Positions 23,870-35,362 of a stretch of DNA of 64,000 nucleotides are shown piece after piece. This DNA is from Elysia chlorotica (taxonomy: Eukaryota > Mollusca > Gastropoda > Plakobranchidae): positions 1 through 64,000 of the forward strand of contig RQTK01000980.1 of the NCBI GenBank assembly GCA_003991915.1, in the 5' to 3' direction. Positions within the stretch are counted from its first letter, which is position 1. Every line of letters starts with the position of its first letter. The position numbers and the translations under genes are program-made. Under the pieces are notes generated by a model. That model did no database searches, was not told the DNA's origin, and saw only the letters and a program-made list of their open reading frames with translations.

Positions 23870-23936
23870 GATTAGCACAAATTTCTAGAGAAATATCAGA
23901 CCAAATTTGTGGACATCTGCTGAGTATCGCACCATC
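23868..23936 (+). repeat. 69-bp direct repeat, right of RTE insertion
   Basis: Second copy, abutting the truncated 5' end of the RTE element. The left copy is separated from the element's 3' tail by about 50 bases of partly similar sequence. Confidence 0.88.
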
Positions 23937-24650
23937 CCCTTGAGAACGCAGGCCACGACAGACGGAGCTATCATGAGGCTGTGATGATCAAAGATTATCA
24001 AGCAAAGACTGACAGTATCGGTCTAGTACTAACTAAATAAACTCAGTGCAGTGTAAAAGTGAGCCAATTGCAATTACAAACCCACAGTCACACGAACAGA
24101 ACAGACCTGAATTACATGCACTGTGGCCAGCGCCTTTTTCACATCAGTGTTTGTGTGTCTGTCTTTGTGTCTCTTGGGTTGGCGTTTGATACTTCTAATT
24201 CTATGGGAATCAGGCTTGCAACATTATCTTTCCCTACATCAATGATCCAACCATTTTTACACCGCCAGATTACCCAAGATCTCTATGAGGGGCATCTTGC
24301 TCCTTTCCAGGCCTCTCCTTTCTTAGAGATCCAGGCTATCATTTTCTTAGAGATCCAGGCTATCATTAATAAATTTAACTGTCAAAATGTGACAGGGAGG
24401 CAAAAAATAAACAAAACTAATCATTGATTAAATTGGTGATTTTAAAAGCCTGTACACCCATTCAAGAGTTTCTCCCGTGATAGAAAAAGGAGAAATAAAG
24501 GATGAATGAAGGCCCACTGCCAGTGGCAGTTACTCAGCACCCCGCAGTGCTCAGTTTGAAGGTGCTAAGTCAGTAAAGTAACTGCAAGCAGAGCCAGTAG
24601 TTCTTTCACAGCGAGGCAGTCGCCTGGCGCGCCACGCTAAATGGGTTAAG

Positions 24651-27600
24651 ATTGATATTGCTGTTTAAATTAACTTTGAGGGTTGTCAACTTCAACCCTG
24701 GCTCTGGTCTCATCTATTACATGTGTCTAGCAAAATGAAAGTCTTTCCAGATACAAGTGAACTAGTCGATGGGTCTGGGCTTTTTTCACCATCTGAAAAT
24801 AATGTGCACCACGGTTTGAAGGTCTTTAATGTGTCAGAAAGAATCAAAAGCCTTAAGAAAGTAAGACTTAGTCTCGAAAATCATATTCTTTTAAAAACAT
24901 ATTCCATTTGCACATATCTTGAAAATTTGAATTATGAAATTGAAAATGATCCATACACATTTTTTTAAAATCATTATTAAAGCAAAATTGAGATCTTACT
25001 TTTACCTACAGCAAGTTTTTTGTGGAGTTGCCGAAGTTATCCGTGTAAAACACATTTTCTGCAAACTGTATTCCAACCTCCCGGTAAAGTTTTGTTTGAA
25101 TTTGTATGGTGCTGGTGGATAGAATTGTGCACAGAGTTCTTGAGGATGACTTTTTTTAAAGTAGGTGCTGTATTTCATCTTCTGATTTTGGGGAGAGTCT
25201 GTGTTTCAGTTGGGAAGTCATCATAAGCTGTCTTGTCTCTAATTTAATTTAGATGATAGACATACTGGTATCTCAGTTAAATACATAATTTGCTAAGTTG
25301 CCAAAACTTTAGAAAACAAACAATTTTATTATTTTTATTTATTTTTTAAGTATTCAATGACAAAATATTTATTGGAACTCATCTTAGGACGTCAGCTTTC
25401 ATTTTACAAATTCTTTTCAAACAATTTTGAGTGAGTTTGATATTCTTAGATTACAACTTTAAGGCATAAACATGGCTGGTGCAAGTAGTCCCTCATTGAT
25501 TTCTTTCAGAAAAGTGTTCCTTCTTTGGTAAAGGACAGCACCCACAATGTAATACATCCTTGAGAAAGTGTTTTGATGATTATGGACCCAATGACCATTT
25601 CTCACAAAGGGAACCTGTTGGTGATCTAAAGAAAAAAATAGCTGCAGTCCATATATTTTCTCACAAAAATTTTGAGGAAAACTATTTACGAGAGGGGGCA
25701 AATTGTTTGCATAAATTAAAAAAATTAACATCTTCCATTTGCCTCTTAGGTGCACTTCTAAAACACTTTCACTCTTAAGGATTTGGGTACATTGTAATTA
25801 CTATTTGTCTTTTTAATTAATATGTACCTACATACTGTGTAGAGATGAGATAGAAATTTTCCAAATTTATGGAAAATGAGCAGTTAAAAACTACTCTAAT
25901 CAATGTGTCATGGAAAATGAGCAGTTTGAAGTGCAAGCTGCAACTGAAAAACAAACTCGTAAGATTCGATATGACGAGTGATATTTTTTTAATTTCGTTG
26001 AAAGACCAAGCTTCAAGCAGAATCTAGATAAAATATACCATATCATTGATGAAGCATCACAAATGTTCATATTGTATTAAAGTTTTAAAATGGTTATGTC
26101 TCTAACTTAAATTTCTTGTGTTACTGAAAGCTGATATGTTGATAGAGTTTATAATACTTTTGAGGATTGAAAAAGGTGTAAAATGTCTATTAATGTATTA
26201 AAAAGAAACACCAAACATGTTGCAGTACATAAAGTTTATGCATGTTACACACAGAATCACTAAGCACCAAACATGATACATATGAAAACCCTGGAATAAT
26301 GGGATGATTTATAAAAATATCACCACCTACTTCAAAGGAGATACTATGGACAAAGTACAAACCCACATGGCTGAGGTTAAAACAACATTGGTTAGCATCA
26401 TGCATGTACACAATATATAAACCCCAAGGCTTGAAAAAAGAAGCAAAACAAATTTTACTCGTTTGTAACCCTTAGAATTTCAAACTGCCCTGAAAAATGA
26501 CCAGATCAAACTGACTACATGAAAAAATAGGAACTATTCATACATTTTTTCATATTATTAATAATTTGCCTAACAGTTTTAACTTAAAAAAAAATAATAA
26601 TAAACTCCTTCCCATTATGTTGAATTGCAGTTACAGAAGGAAAAAAAAAAAACCTGAAATTATTTTCATCAGAGTATCATTTTATTATATACAATGTACT
26701 GAGATTAAAATTGTTTACCTTTTTTAAAGGATATTGTAATACTGAGAGAGCAAAATTTATTAAGATTCGACATGATTTAGGCCATATTAAAAAAAAGATT
26801 TATTCAAAACTAAACAAAACAAAAAAGACTATCACATGGGCCTCAAAAAGATCATCACAGCACACTCAGGTTAAACTTATACATAAAAGTTCAGAACTTC
26901 AGTGGTAGACTGCATCTTTTTGTATTGAGAAGAAAGGATTCTCAATTTAGTAAGCTATATTTACACAACAGGGTTTTTTGGGTTTTTTTATAAGAGAAAA
27001 GTTTTAATGAATTGGGAATATAGTGGAAAGGGGAGTTAGGAAAGGCTGGAAACAAATGAAAGAGAGAGGAACTAGTTTTAAATTTTTTTGTTTTTCACTA
27101 AACAAAAATACTATAGAATTTAAGTCTCCCTGTAAATCTTATTATTTCTTCAAATTTATACTATTGTCCTAACATGCAAGAAGTAGGGCCTTTTAAAATT
27201 ATTTTCTTTACAATTTCTTATCGGGAGCCCAGAACTTCATGTTTAAGCTTGAAACTAGAATTCAAGGTGAATCATTATAATTATGTATGTGGTTTCACAT
27301 TGTTTCGTTAATTTTTTTTTTCTTCAAAGGCAACATCTCCTTGTGAAAACAGGATTAGAATCACAAGCCATTAACGTGGAATTTATTGACAGAATGATTC
27401 TTTGACTTTAAGAAAGGTAATGCTATTATGATTTCTAATATTTGACAAAAGACTAAAAAAAGAGGTGAAAATGTTTCCAAGATATGATTAACAATATCAA
27501 TTTTTATACACGGGTAGCCTATAAAACAACATGTGTTTTTTAAGAGTTTACATGTAGGCCTACTATTGCACTTTAAACAATCAAAGCAAGTGGTTATCAA

Positions 27601-27826
27601 GTGTGTCCAATAACACATAGTCAACATATTGGGGTCTTCCTATTCACATCAAGTTTTTATCATCAGCTTCAATAGCCCTCCTCAAAGTATCAATCACTGA
27701 ATTTACAATTTTTCAGAAATTATTTATCTCCCTACAGCCTATTAACAGTCAAAAGTTCAACGAATTTCTTTCAACAAGCTGTCCATCTTTGTTGCCTAAA
27801 AAGATATGAAACAAAGCAGTCTACAA

Positions 27827-27863
<37 letters not shown>

Positions 27864-28106
27864 GACAGAGAGATATAGTTGTTTGATGAAAATCAGCAAT
27901 AATAATACTTATGATCTTACAAACACACAAATAGATAAATTGGTTAGGAGCTACCCGACACACTATGGTAAAATTAGCTACCTATAATATTTCAGATGGA
28001 TTACTGTTAAACATTAATTTCCTTAGACTTTGAAGATAATCAATAATGTTGGTACAAAGAGCATAGTTATTAAAAAAATGTAACAATTTCAAATATCTGG
28101 GATTGT
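24651..28106. other. Intergenic region / SRA1 3' flank
   Basis: AT-rich. Several AATAAA hexamers occur on the - strand, for example near 25.33 and 26.80 kb, so part may be SRA1 3' UTR. Open stretches at 24723-24968 and 25455-25755 have no recognisable domain. Confidence 0.55.
27826..27874 (+). repeat. (GA)n/(GACA)n microsatellite
   Basis: GA repeats run into GACA repeats, just beyond the SRA1 stop codon. Confidence 0.9.
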
Positions 28107-28475
28107 TCATTGGCCTTGAACGCCAGCACAGTCCCCACTCTGAAGCACTTCGGCAGCTCCAGAGTCACCTGAAATTAAGACCTCAGGCATGAGCACAGGC
28201 TTCAGATCAGAAAACTTATCTGTGTCAACACAAAGATCTGTATGATTGTTCTCATCTCCTCCAGAATCTTGCTGATTTTGAGGCTGAACAGCTGTTATTT
28301 GTGATGATGGCGTTGCTGCTACAGTTGATGATACAAGTGCTGCATCAGATGACTGACTGTCTGACAAAGAAGAAGGGCAAAACAGTCGCTTCGGAGAAGG
28401 CGGGGGAGGTTTATCAGAGAGTTTCAGTTTTAGTTCATTGATGAGTCTTTTGACACCAACCATCCACTGGCTGAC
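28107..28475 (-). CDS. SRA1: SRA1 exon 6 and stop
   Basis: Acceptor TTTATCACAG. It opens VSQWMVGVKRLINELKLKLS, closing the SRA1 domain, then a Ser/Gln/Asp-rich tail ending CAGVQGQ and a stop. The tail is not conserved with human as far as can be judged. Confidence 0.95.
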   Translation of the reverse strand, partial: VSQWMVGVKRLINELKLKLSDKPPPPSPKRLFCPSSLSDSQSSDAALVSSTVAATPSSQITAVQPQNQQDSGGDENNHTDLCVDTDKFSDLKPVLMPEVLISGDSGAAEVLQSGDCAGVQGQ

Positions 28476-31400
28476 CTGTGATAAAGAGGGAAGAAGTTAA
28501 AATGTCATAAAAAGAAAAATCATCAACATACACAACTAATACATTGTAAATTATCAGAATCGTTCATGGCTCAGGTATACATGTGGACGTTTCTAAAAGA
28601 GAAGGATCACCTGAATGAATATCTCCGATATGCTGATGTCCATGATTAAAACTTCAAGATTGATTCCAAAATATATTGGCAGATTCATTGAAAGAAATCA
28701 AACTAAGCCTTCACATCATATTCAAGCAATTTAAAGTCTCAAGCAAATGGTACAATTTTTTGTATGTAATTTAATCATAATTTTCAATTTTTATTTCATT
28801 TTCACTTTCATAATTATGTTCATTATATATGTGAAGATACACCTGCATGGTGCAAGATAGATGGTGTTTATGTGACTTTCTTTATTTTGAAAGTGTATCT
28901 CTTACCTCAGAAATGTGATCCACCATGAGTGCCAGATGGAGGCTGTCTGCATGTTTAAGGTCTTTGTTTTTGAGAGCTGAAACAAAATGACTTCTGGTTA
29001 CTATTATATCATTTTACTGTACCTCATAGTATGATTCTAAATTTCATTATTAAAAAAAGGTAATCGTTATGTTCTTTCTTCTTTAATAATTTAAAACTAA
29101 TCAAGCTCTTTGCCTTGTTCTTGTAATCATATTCTTGCATTGACGCATTGACATAATACATACATATAATATATATATAACGGAATGTGACTGTAATTCA
29201 AAGAAACATCACTGTTATATAATTTAACCATAGATAAGATATTTAACACTTATGCTGTTCATACCACAGGCTAAGCAACCCAGCTTGACTTTGGCATCCT
29301 CAGAGATTTTCTGGTCTCGCCACTGATCATCCAACAGACCCAGGCGAGCCTGTACATCTTCTCGCGACCGTCCCTGTTGAGGTAGAAAAAATTATACTAC
29401 CGTTATCAATGTTCACAGGGAACAGCAAATGTTGATATATATATTTATACTTTTTTTTTTAAGTACAACGCCAGCACTATATAGGCCATATTGAACGCAA
29501 GAAGGCTCTGGATTTGGTCAAAGGTTTTGAAGGACAAATCATGAGGGTTTTTTTCTAGAGATATAAAGTGATATCTCAGTCAAATATCCACCACAGGCAA
29601 TAGCTTGTTTCAATACACTCCTTTACCTTGGTCAAATTTTGGGAAACACAATCAACAATCGAAGGTAGAACAACGTAACTGTTTTGGCGCCAAAATGTGG
29701 CCAATTATGAGAAAAATCACTATGGCACAAACATTCTATACATCGACATGTAACAAAACTTTAGGTTTGATGCTTTTCTCTATAAACAATATGGAGTTAT
29801 AGGTTTTGAAAGTCCTGATCAGTTTCCTCAAAACATGAAAATTGTAGATACATAGATCTTCCTTTGCATGGTAGTATACAGCAACAGTAAAGAAATTAAA
29901 AGATATAGTAAAGATATTGTACGGATGTTCTTGAAAGAACCTATTGTGTACATCCTTGATTTATGGCCAGCCGTATAATTGCTGAGCTGGTATTCTTTCT
30001 TTACATTGTTGATTAACTTTTACTTCAGCTGTGAGGGGCAATAGCGAATCCCTCCACTATGATGTCTAACACTTTAACTTGAAGTGCAATGTTTATGACT
30101 ATTCAGAAAATTAGCTTGCTCTATCACGCTATCTTGAGCTTTTAAGAATTGGCATTTTCCTGTGGTAATAGCAAGCAATGAAACAAAAAAGAGATCTGTA
30201 GTCTAAAATCCTCCTATATTTAACAATCCAAATCCAATACATTGTTTAGAGTATATGATCCACATGGTGATGCTAAAAAGAAAACACATAAAATATTGTA
30301 CCTGAATGCTGTCCTGGCATTCATCAACCATCTCATGCAAAATTTTTTTTGTGTACTTCCTCAAAGAGTCTGCCGAGTTGAGATCTAGTCTTTCCAAAAG
30401 CTCAGGAAGGGTCTCTGAGCGGTGTGGGTCACGGGCAGCCGAGGCAAAAGAAGGTGGAAGACCGCTGGGGTCGACTGGTGGGCTTAAGGTGGGAACAACC
30501 ACAGGCACAGGAGGGTGGACTACCGTGGACATTGTAGGTGGTAGTATTTGGACAGGAGGTAGTTTTGGAGGCCCATCTTTTGGATTTAAAAGCATTCCTG
30601 TTTGGGGAGTAGGAAAGGGTTGGCAGAAAAATAAATCATCAAAAATCATGAATCCTTGTGCAGTGTTAACATAAATGAAATGTTAACAAGAAATTGAAGG
30701 GGATCAATTTTTACAAAGCATTTCAAAATTCAATGTAGATAGTGTATGTATCATTTTTTTTTCATTCATGCAAAATAATATGAATATATAAATATTTATA
30801 ACAAAAACTCACAATTGATTTTTAAATTAATAAATATTTGCGATCAAACTTACACCATCTCAATAATAAAGCTACCATTTATAAATTACTCCAACCTTGA
30901 TATAAAACCAATAAATTATCACCAGAAGCCTTTGGATCTGTTGAGTTTGATAGCAACATCTCTTGATTGTGTTCATTAGGTGGGGATGACAACGGGAAGC
31001 CCACACGTTTGTTAAGGTGCCTGCGTGGGGGTGTTGGCTGGGTTGTTGGGTTGTATGTGAATAAGGGCGGATCATTCCAACCATCATTCTTTCCTCCACC
31101 TGATTTAAAGTGGGAATTGACTGCTTTAAACTTAGGTTCATAATCATGATTTTTAAAAGTATAGTTTCGTATGTACATCAAAATTTGCACAAAAACACTT
31201 TGTAACTGCTAAAAAGATGCAACCGTACTTAAAGTTAAAAGTGACAGTTAAGCACTCATGGGTTAAAATTCTAAAAAGGTAAAGGGGGTCGGGTGTAAGA
31301 AAGGAGACAGATAAAAGACACGGTCTGGCAGAAAATGCTAAGTTAACCCAAAAAGCGTGGCGCCCCAGCTGACTGCCTCGTGAAATAACTAGTGGTTCCG

Positions 31401-32860
31401 TTTATGGTTACTTCACTGGCTTAGCACCACCCAACTGGGTACTGAGGGGTGCCAACAAACTGCCACTGGTAGTGGGCTTTCATTCATCCTTTATTCCTCC
31501 CTTTTCTATCACGCGAGAAACTTATGAATGGTTGTACATGCTCTTAAAGGTAAAACCAATAAAATTATGAATAGTTTGGAGGATTCTCAGCCTTCTTGTC
31601 ACATTATGATGGTTATATCACTGATGATAGCCTGGATCTCTAAGAAAGGAGAGAGCTGAGGAATGAGCAAGATGCCTCTGTAGAGATCTTGGGTAGCCTG
31701 GAGGTGTTTAGTCTCCGTGTATAAAGATAGTTGGACCATTGAAGTAGAGGAAGATGGTCATGAAAGCCATGCTTTGACTGATTCACATAGAAGTGTCAAA
31801 CGCAGCCCCATGAGACACAAAAACATACAGACAGACAGACACACACACTGATGTGAAACAGGCACTGGCATGTTGAACACAGGCCTGTTCTATTCGATTG
31901 ATTGTAGGCTTGTCATTACATCACTTTTACACTGTACTAAGTTTATTTGGATAGTAGCCCAACGAGTACTGTAACTATCAGTGCTTCCCTTGATAATCTC
32001 TTTAATCATTACCGTCTCATGTGGCCTGCATTCTTAGGGAGACGATGCGATACTTGGCAGGTCTTATAGTTTTCTAGAAATTTGCGGGATTTAGATCTAA
32101 TACTAATTAAATTTAAATAATTATTAGTGTTGGCTTAGAAGGGACGTAAAGATAGCTCAGTCGCCAGTGCTTGGGACAGAGGAACAGGAGGTCTAAGGTT
32201 CAAATCTTTGGTGTCACTGTTTTTTTTTCCACCCACCCCCTTTTTTCTGCCTGTCTGAGTAGGGAACCTATGGACCATAAAAAATTTTTGAAGTTGGCAT
32301 TTTAGCAAAATACGGCACCTCTAGAATTAGTGATCTGGATTGACAAGTAGGACGGCGAACGTTTCAATCCACAGCTATTTCCATTTCTGTATTGGAAAAC
32401 TTTCAATTAGGGCCACAAGGGTTGAAGACGCAGTCAAGAGACACATATGCACACAGAAGGAATGTTGTTCCATGTCAACTGAAACATAACACACCCACAG
32501 CTATTTAAGATTAAATAAGTTTCATTGCTATCACCTGCAATTAAGAAAGTGATAACTGTCTCCTCCTTTATTCCTCCCACAAGAAATAGAATAGTATTTA
32601 TTTATAAAAGGTTAATAAAATGCAAAATTGTAAACAAGATAGATCTAGTGAAATCAACCAACTTCTCAGTACTTAAATAAATAGAAATAATGGAAAAAAA
32701 CCATCCACGATAACAGCGCAACACTCAAGTCAGTTAATCAGGTGAACAATCATGCCACAGCCCATTTTTTCATACCAACCATGTCATCCGTGCCAGACTG
32801 ATCATCGCGCAGCCTTCATTGGCTTCAACGAGCAGCAGGGGTCAAGGGGGAGAGAAGAGA

Positions 32861-32918
<58 letters not shown>

Positions 32919-33269
32919 GAGTGGGATAATGTTGTAAAAAAGAGGCATAATATTGAAAGGACAGAAGTCTAGACCTACATTCTAGATCTAGATCTAGATT
33001 AGATTAGATCTATAGAGATCTTTAGTTCCAAAATTTAATGGGTTTTTTTTAATCATTATTGGTTGTGGTATAGAGTCTATCTAAGTTCATGCAGTGCAGC
33101 AAATATCCCTGCATCTATATCTATTGCGAATGATTTTATCTTAACTAAGGGTGGTCTGCCAAAGATAACGAAGCTACCAAATACATAAATGTTCAGAATA
33201 GTGGGCTATTCTTTGCAGAATTATTTTTGTTTACATCGCCAACTCACCAGTGGGGCTGGGAGCAGCCAT
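28107..33269 (-). CDS. SRA1: SRA1, steroid receptor RNA activator protein (complete, 6 exons)
   Basis: Coding exons on the - strand: 33269-33248, 31099-30923, 30597-30302, 29373-29265, 28976-28906, 28475-28107. Total 1044 nt, 347 residues and a stop, all phases consistent. The N-terminus holds the conserved GWNDPPLFTY motif (human GWNDPPQFSY); a proline-rich linker follows. The C-terminal SRA1 helical domain (Pfam SRA1, shared with Sec31) includes DVQARLGLLDDQWRDQKIS, LHLALMVDHISE and VSQWMVGVKRLI, the last identical to human. It is longer than human SRAP (about 236 aa) because of the linker and a Ser/Asp-rich tail. In vertebrates the locus yields both a coactivator RNA and a protein; that an RNA role exists here is only inference. 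Confidence 0.95.
28906..28976 (-). CDS. SRA1: SRA1 exon 5
   Basis: Acceptor TTTGTTTCAG, donor TCTGAG|GTAAGA. It encodes KHADSLHLALMVDHISE, parallel to DAADDIHRSLMVDHVTE in human. Confidence 0.94.
29265..29373 (-). CDS. SRA1: SRA1 exon 4
   Basis: Acceptor CCTCAACAG, donor CTGTG|GTATGA. It encodes GRSREDVQARLGLLDDQWRD, parallel to [20 protein letters not shown] in human. Confidence 0.93.
30302..30597 (-). CDS. SRA1: SRA1 exon 3: proline-rich linker and domain start
   Basis: Acceptor CCCCAAACAG, donor ATTCAG|GTACAA. Proline/valine-rich (VVHPPVPVVVPTLSPPVD), then LPELLERLDLNSADSLRK and a helix ending CQDSIQ that opens the SRA1 domain. Confidence 0.92.
30923..31099 (-). CDS. SRA1: SRA1 exon 2: GWNDPP motif
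   Basis: Acceptor TTTAAATCAG, donor TTCTG|GTGATA. It encodes GGKNDGWNDPPLFTYN and RRHLNKRVGFPLSS; human SRA1 has GWNDPP...LLTKRV in the same order. Confidence 0.92.
32130..32213 (+). other. tRNA-like pol III promoter segment in repeat copy B
   Basis: GATAGCTCAGTCGCCAGTG is a good A box and AAGGTTCAAATC a good B box. GAC at the 5' end can pair with GTC at the 3' end, but the full acceptor stem does not form. Better preserved than in copy A. Confidence 0.65.
32514..32582 (+). repeat. 69-bp segment of copy B, duplicated at 33449
   Basis: Identical over all 69 bases to 33449-33517 (AATAAGTTTCATTGCTATCA ... TTCCTCCCACAA). Copy A differs here at many sites, so the B-to-33.4 kb copying is recent. 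Confidence 0.9.
32849..32918 (+). repeat. (GA)n microsatellite in SRA1 intron 1
   Basis: Nearly pure GA run next to repeat copy B. Confidence 0.92.
33248..33269 (-). CDS. SRA1: SRA1 exon 1 (start codon)
   Basis: Encodes MAAPSPT plus one base; context AAACATGG is a fair Kozak site. Donor ACTG|GTGAGT. Joined to exon 2 it gives MAAPSPTGGGKNDGWNDPP. Too short to show up as an open frame; found by matching phase to exon 2. Confidence 0.82.
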
Positions 33270-33279
33270 GTTTGTCCAT
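33270..33279 (-). promoter_or_regulatory. Upstream out-of-frame ATG before SRA1 start
   Basis: A second ATG (at 33279 on the - strand) lies 10 bases before the SRA1 start, in another frame. After splicing to exon 2 it would give a 15-codon uORF ending at TGA, overlapping the real start. It acts only if the transcript begins upstream of it. Confidence 0.5.
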
Positions 33280-33448
33280 GTGATGTAAAGAAACCAATGA
33301 AAACATAACAAGAGGTCCTCTAATTCCACGCCAGGAGCGAGCAATGCTGAACAGTCAAAATAATTATCGTTTAGACGTTTACATAGGCCTGCATAAATGT
33401 CACAAAGATAAATGCACGTTCCACTCAGTGGACGCTCTAGTCAAATTC

Positions 33449-33517
33449 AATAAGTTTCATTGCTATCACCTGCAATTAAGAAAGTGATAACTGTCTCCTC
33501 CTTTATTCCTCCCACAA
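33449..33517 (+). repeat. 69-bp patch of repeat B upstream of SRA1 start
   Basis: Exact copy of 32514-32582, lying 180 bases upstream of the SRA1 start codon, probably in its promoter or 5' UTR. Flanks do not continue the repeat. Confidence 0.9.
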
Positions 33518-35272
33518 AAACCAGAACAGGAGTCGCCGACTTATTGAAGCTTGACGGAACGAAAACTACCTCGGACAAGGAAAAAGACCAATTAAGAAAC
33601 AGACAAACCTCCCGATACAAAACTAACATCACCATATGTCAGAGTGTTCCCAACCTAAGCAACATGATCCACGTGAAGACCAAACTCGCTCTCTCTAGAT
33701 CAAACAAAAATAATATCTTCGACACAGCCTTCATAAAACGAAAGTGTACACCAAAGGAGGTTCCCTGATACCCATTAGCAGCAGGGTTTGACGCAATCAA
33801 TAGATAACGAGTCCTTGAAAAAACTAAGGCTATATAACGACGAAGACGAATACAGTCTGAGACAGTTCCTACTAATTAACACCGATATAGACACATAATA
33901 TAGTCTTCAAATGGCACTTCTACGTTGAGACCACAAACTCCACAAGTAAAAATTGCAGTATTGCACCCCACAAGAAGGCAGATTAAACTCAGTTAATTCA
34001 CCATTTGTGTAGAACACGTGGTCAAAGGAGTTTCACATACATTGCCAAAACCCTTAACCCTATGACATGTATAGGAAAAAGCAAAACCAGACGAAGTAGC
34101 TTGGCATCAGACATGTGGACCCAACATGAAATTAGTTATTAATGTCTAACATGCAGTTCTGGTGTTGGAATCCTTTGGAACTTAATTTCCAAGCATGATA
34201 ACACCAACACTATCACTATTGATATTTATTCCTCGCTCTTGGGGACACAGTGCAGTACTTTGGTACAGTACAAAAGAAAACCTGCAGCGTTTATAAAGCA
34301 AGAGATATAAGTTACCAGATAAAATATCATATTTTTGGGATAATAATAGATGGATGGCTAATCAGTATCTGAATTTAATAGGCTATCTAGAAATTCAACA
34401 GGCAAACGGTGTTAGGAAGATGTACAAGCGTAAGAATAATTATTAGGTCTTTACCAGTGAGCCAAGTGACATCTCTCATGTCCGCTCCTGGGAAATATTT
34501 CATGGAAAGGAACAAGATAATTGAAAAACAACTGGCGAAAGGTTTCTATGATTTCTACAATATTAATAAGCACAGGCTACCATTCACATACAAAGCCAAA
34601 AAAGCCCTTCTATTCCCTTAAAGTGGTCTCCGTTTACAAACCCACCCAGTCTTCAAGCCCGCTACCACTTTGAAACATTATTTTTTTCGCTTTAGTTTAG
34701 CTCTACAAACCTGCTCTTTTCCTCTCATAAAGTGTACGATCCTGTTTTAAAAGAGCCTAATCATTTTTTTTAATTACTAGTTCAAACCAAAGCATTTTAC
34801 CTTACCCAGTGCAGTGATCATTTCTATAGTCGTCTAAGACTGATAGGAGTGACACGCGTATCTGAATACATGGGCTCGGATGAGGGGAGGGGGTGAACAT
34901 ACAAGAGTCTGTGAACAAAGTAGGCTGGAGCCAAGTAAAAAGATCAGAGAAATCTTCCTTCCGCCATCTCTTTGTTATGCCAACTCGCGGTGCCTGTGGG
35001 TCTACAGTTGCGAAACTCAAAGTTTTTTTAAACTGAGATGTTGAGAGACGGAACTAAACCCTTCCCCTCGTAAGTAGGACCTGCCCCCGAATAAAAATCA
35101 AAGGTGGACAGCAGTTGTTTCATTTTGCAAGACAATGTAGGTATCCAATCACTGAGGAATAAAAGTGAATTGATCATTCAACAAGCCCCTCAATTTTTAA
35201 ATCCCGCCCACCAATCCTCTCAGTTGCTCAACAAAATGTGACAATCACTCATTTGTTAACTGACTCTTAAAG

Positions 35273-35274
<2 letters not shown>

Positions 35275-35361
<87 letters not shown>

Positions 35362-35362
35362 T
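35275..35362 (+). repeat. (CT)n microsatellite
   Basis: About 88 bases of CT with one slip, followed by pyrimidine-rich sequence to about 35562. Confidence 0.93.

Larger units (their letters stand above)
21790..24650 (+). mobile_element. Unclassified ~1.5 kb repeat, copy A (carries an RTE insertion)
   Basis: Aligns, in inverted orientation, along its length with 31345-32840. Shared landmarks include CTGAGAAGTTGGTTGATTTC near 21982, GTGGGAGGAATAAAGGAG near 22048, GAGTGTTGCGCTGTTAT near 21901, the tRNA-like stretch near 22.45 kb and GGAATAAAGGATGAATGA-like sequence near 24.49 kb. An RTE LINE (22655-23869) interrupts it. A 25-bp unit (TTAGAGATCCAGGCTATCAT) is doubled near 24.32-24.37 kb; copy B has it once. 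No ORF is shared between the copies. Ends are approximate; class unknown (large SINE or other non-autonomous element). Confidence 0.7.
28476..30301. other. SRA1 introns 3-5
   Basis: Intron sequence 28476-28905, 28977-29264 and 29374-30301 (around exons 4 and 5, called separately) is AT-rich with short TA runs near 29.17 and 29.44 kb. I recognise no element in it. Confidence 0.6.
31345..32840 (-). mobile_element. Unclassified ~1.5 kb repeat, copy B
   Basis: Inverted relative to copy A (21790-24650) and uninterrupted, in SRA1 intron 1. Shared landmarks are listed for copy A. Divergence looks moderate, so the family is old relative to the RTE insertion in A. No clear terminal repeats or ORF. 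Confidence 0.7.

Noticed and set aside
25455-25778. Overlapping frames on both strands near 25.6 kb
   Set aside because: No recognisable domain; possible decayed element, but I cannot support a family.
32130-32213. tRNA gene
   Set aside because: A and B boxes are good but the acceptor stem does not close and the segment is part of a dispersed repeat.
33460-33768. 102-codon frame upstream of SRA1
   Set aside because: Begins inside the 69-bp repeat patch and has no recognisable domain.
34802-35020. 72-codon - strand frame ending near a possible GTAAG donor
   Set aside because: Considered as an SRA1 5' exon or separate gene, but it shows no homology I recognise and exon 1 at 33.25 kb already explains the SRA1 start.
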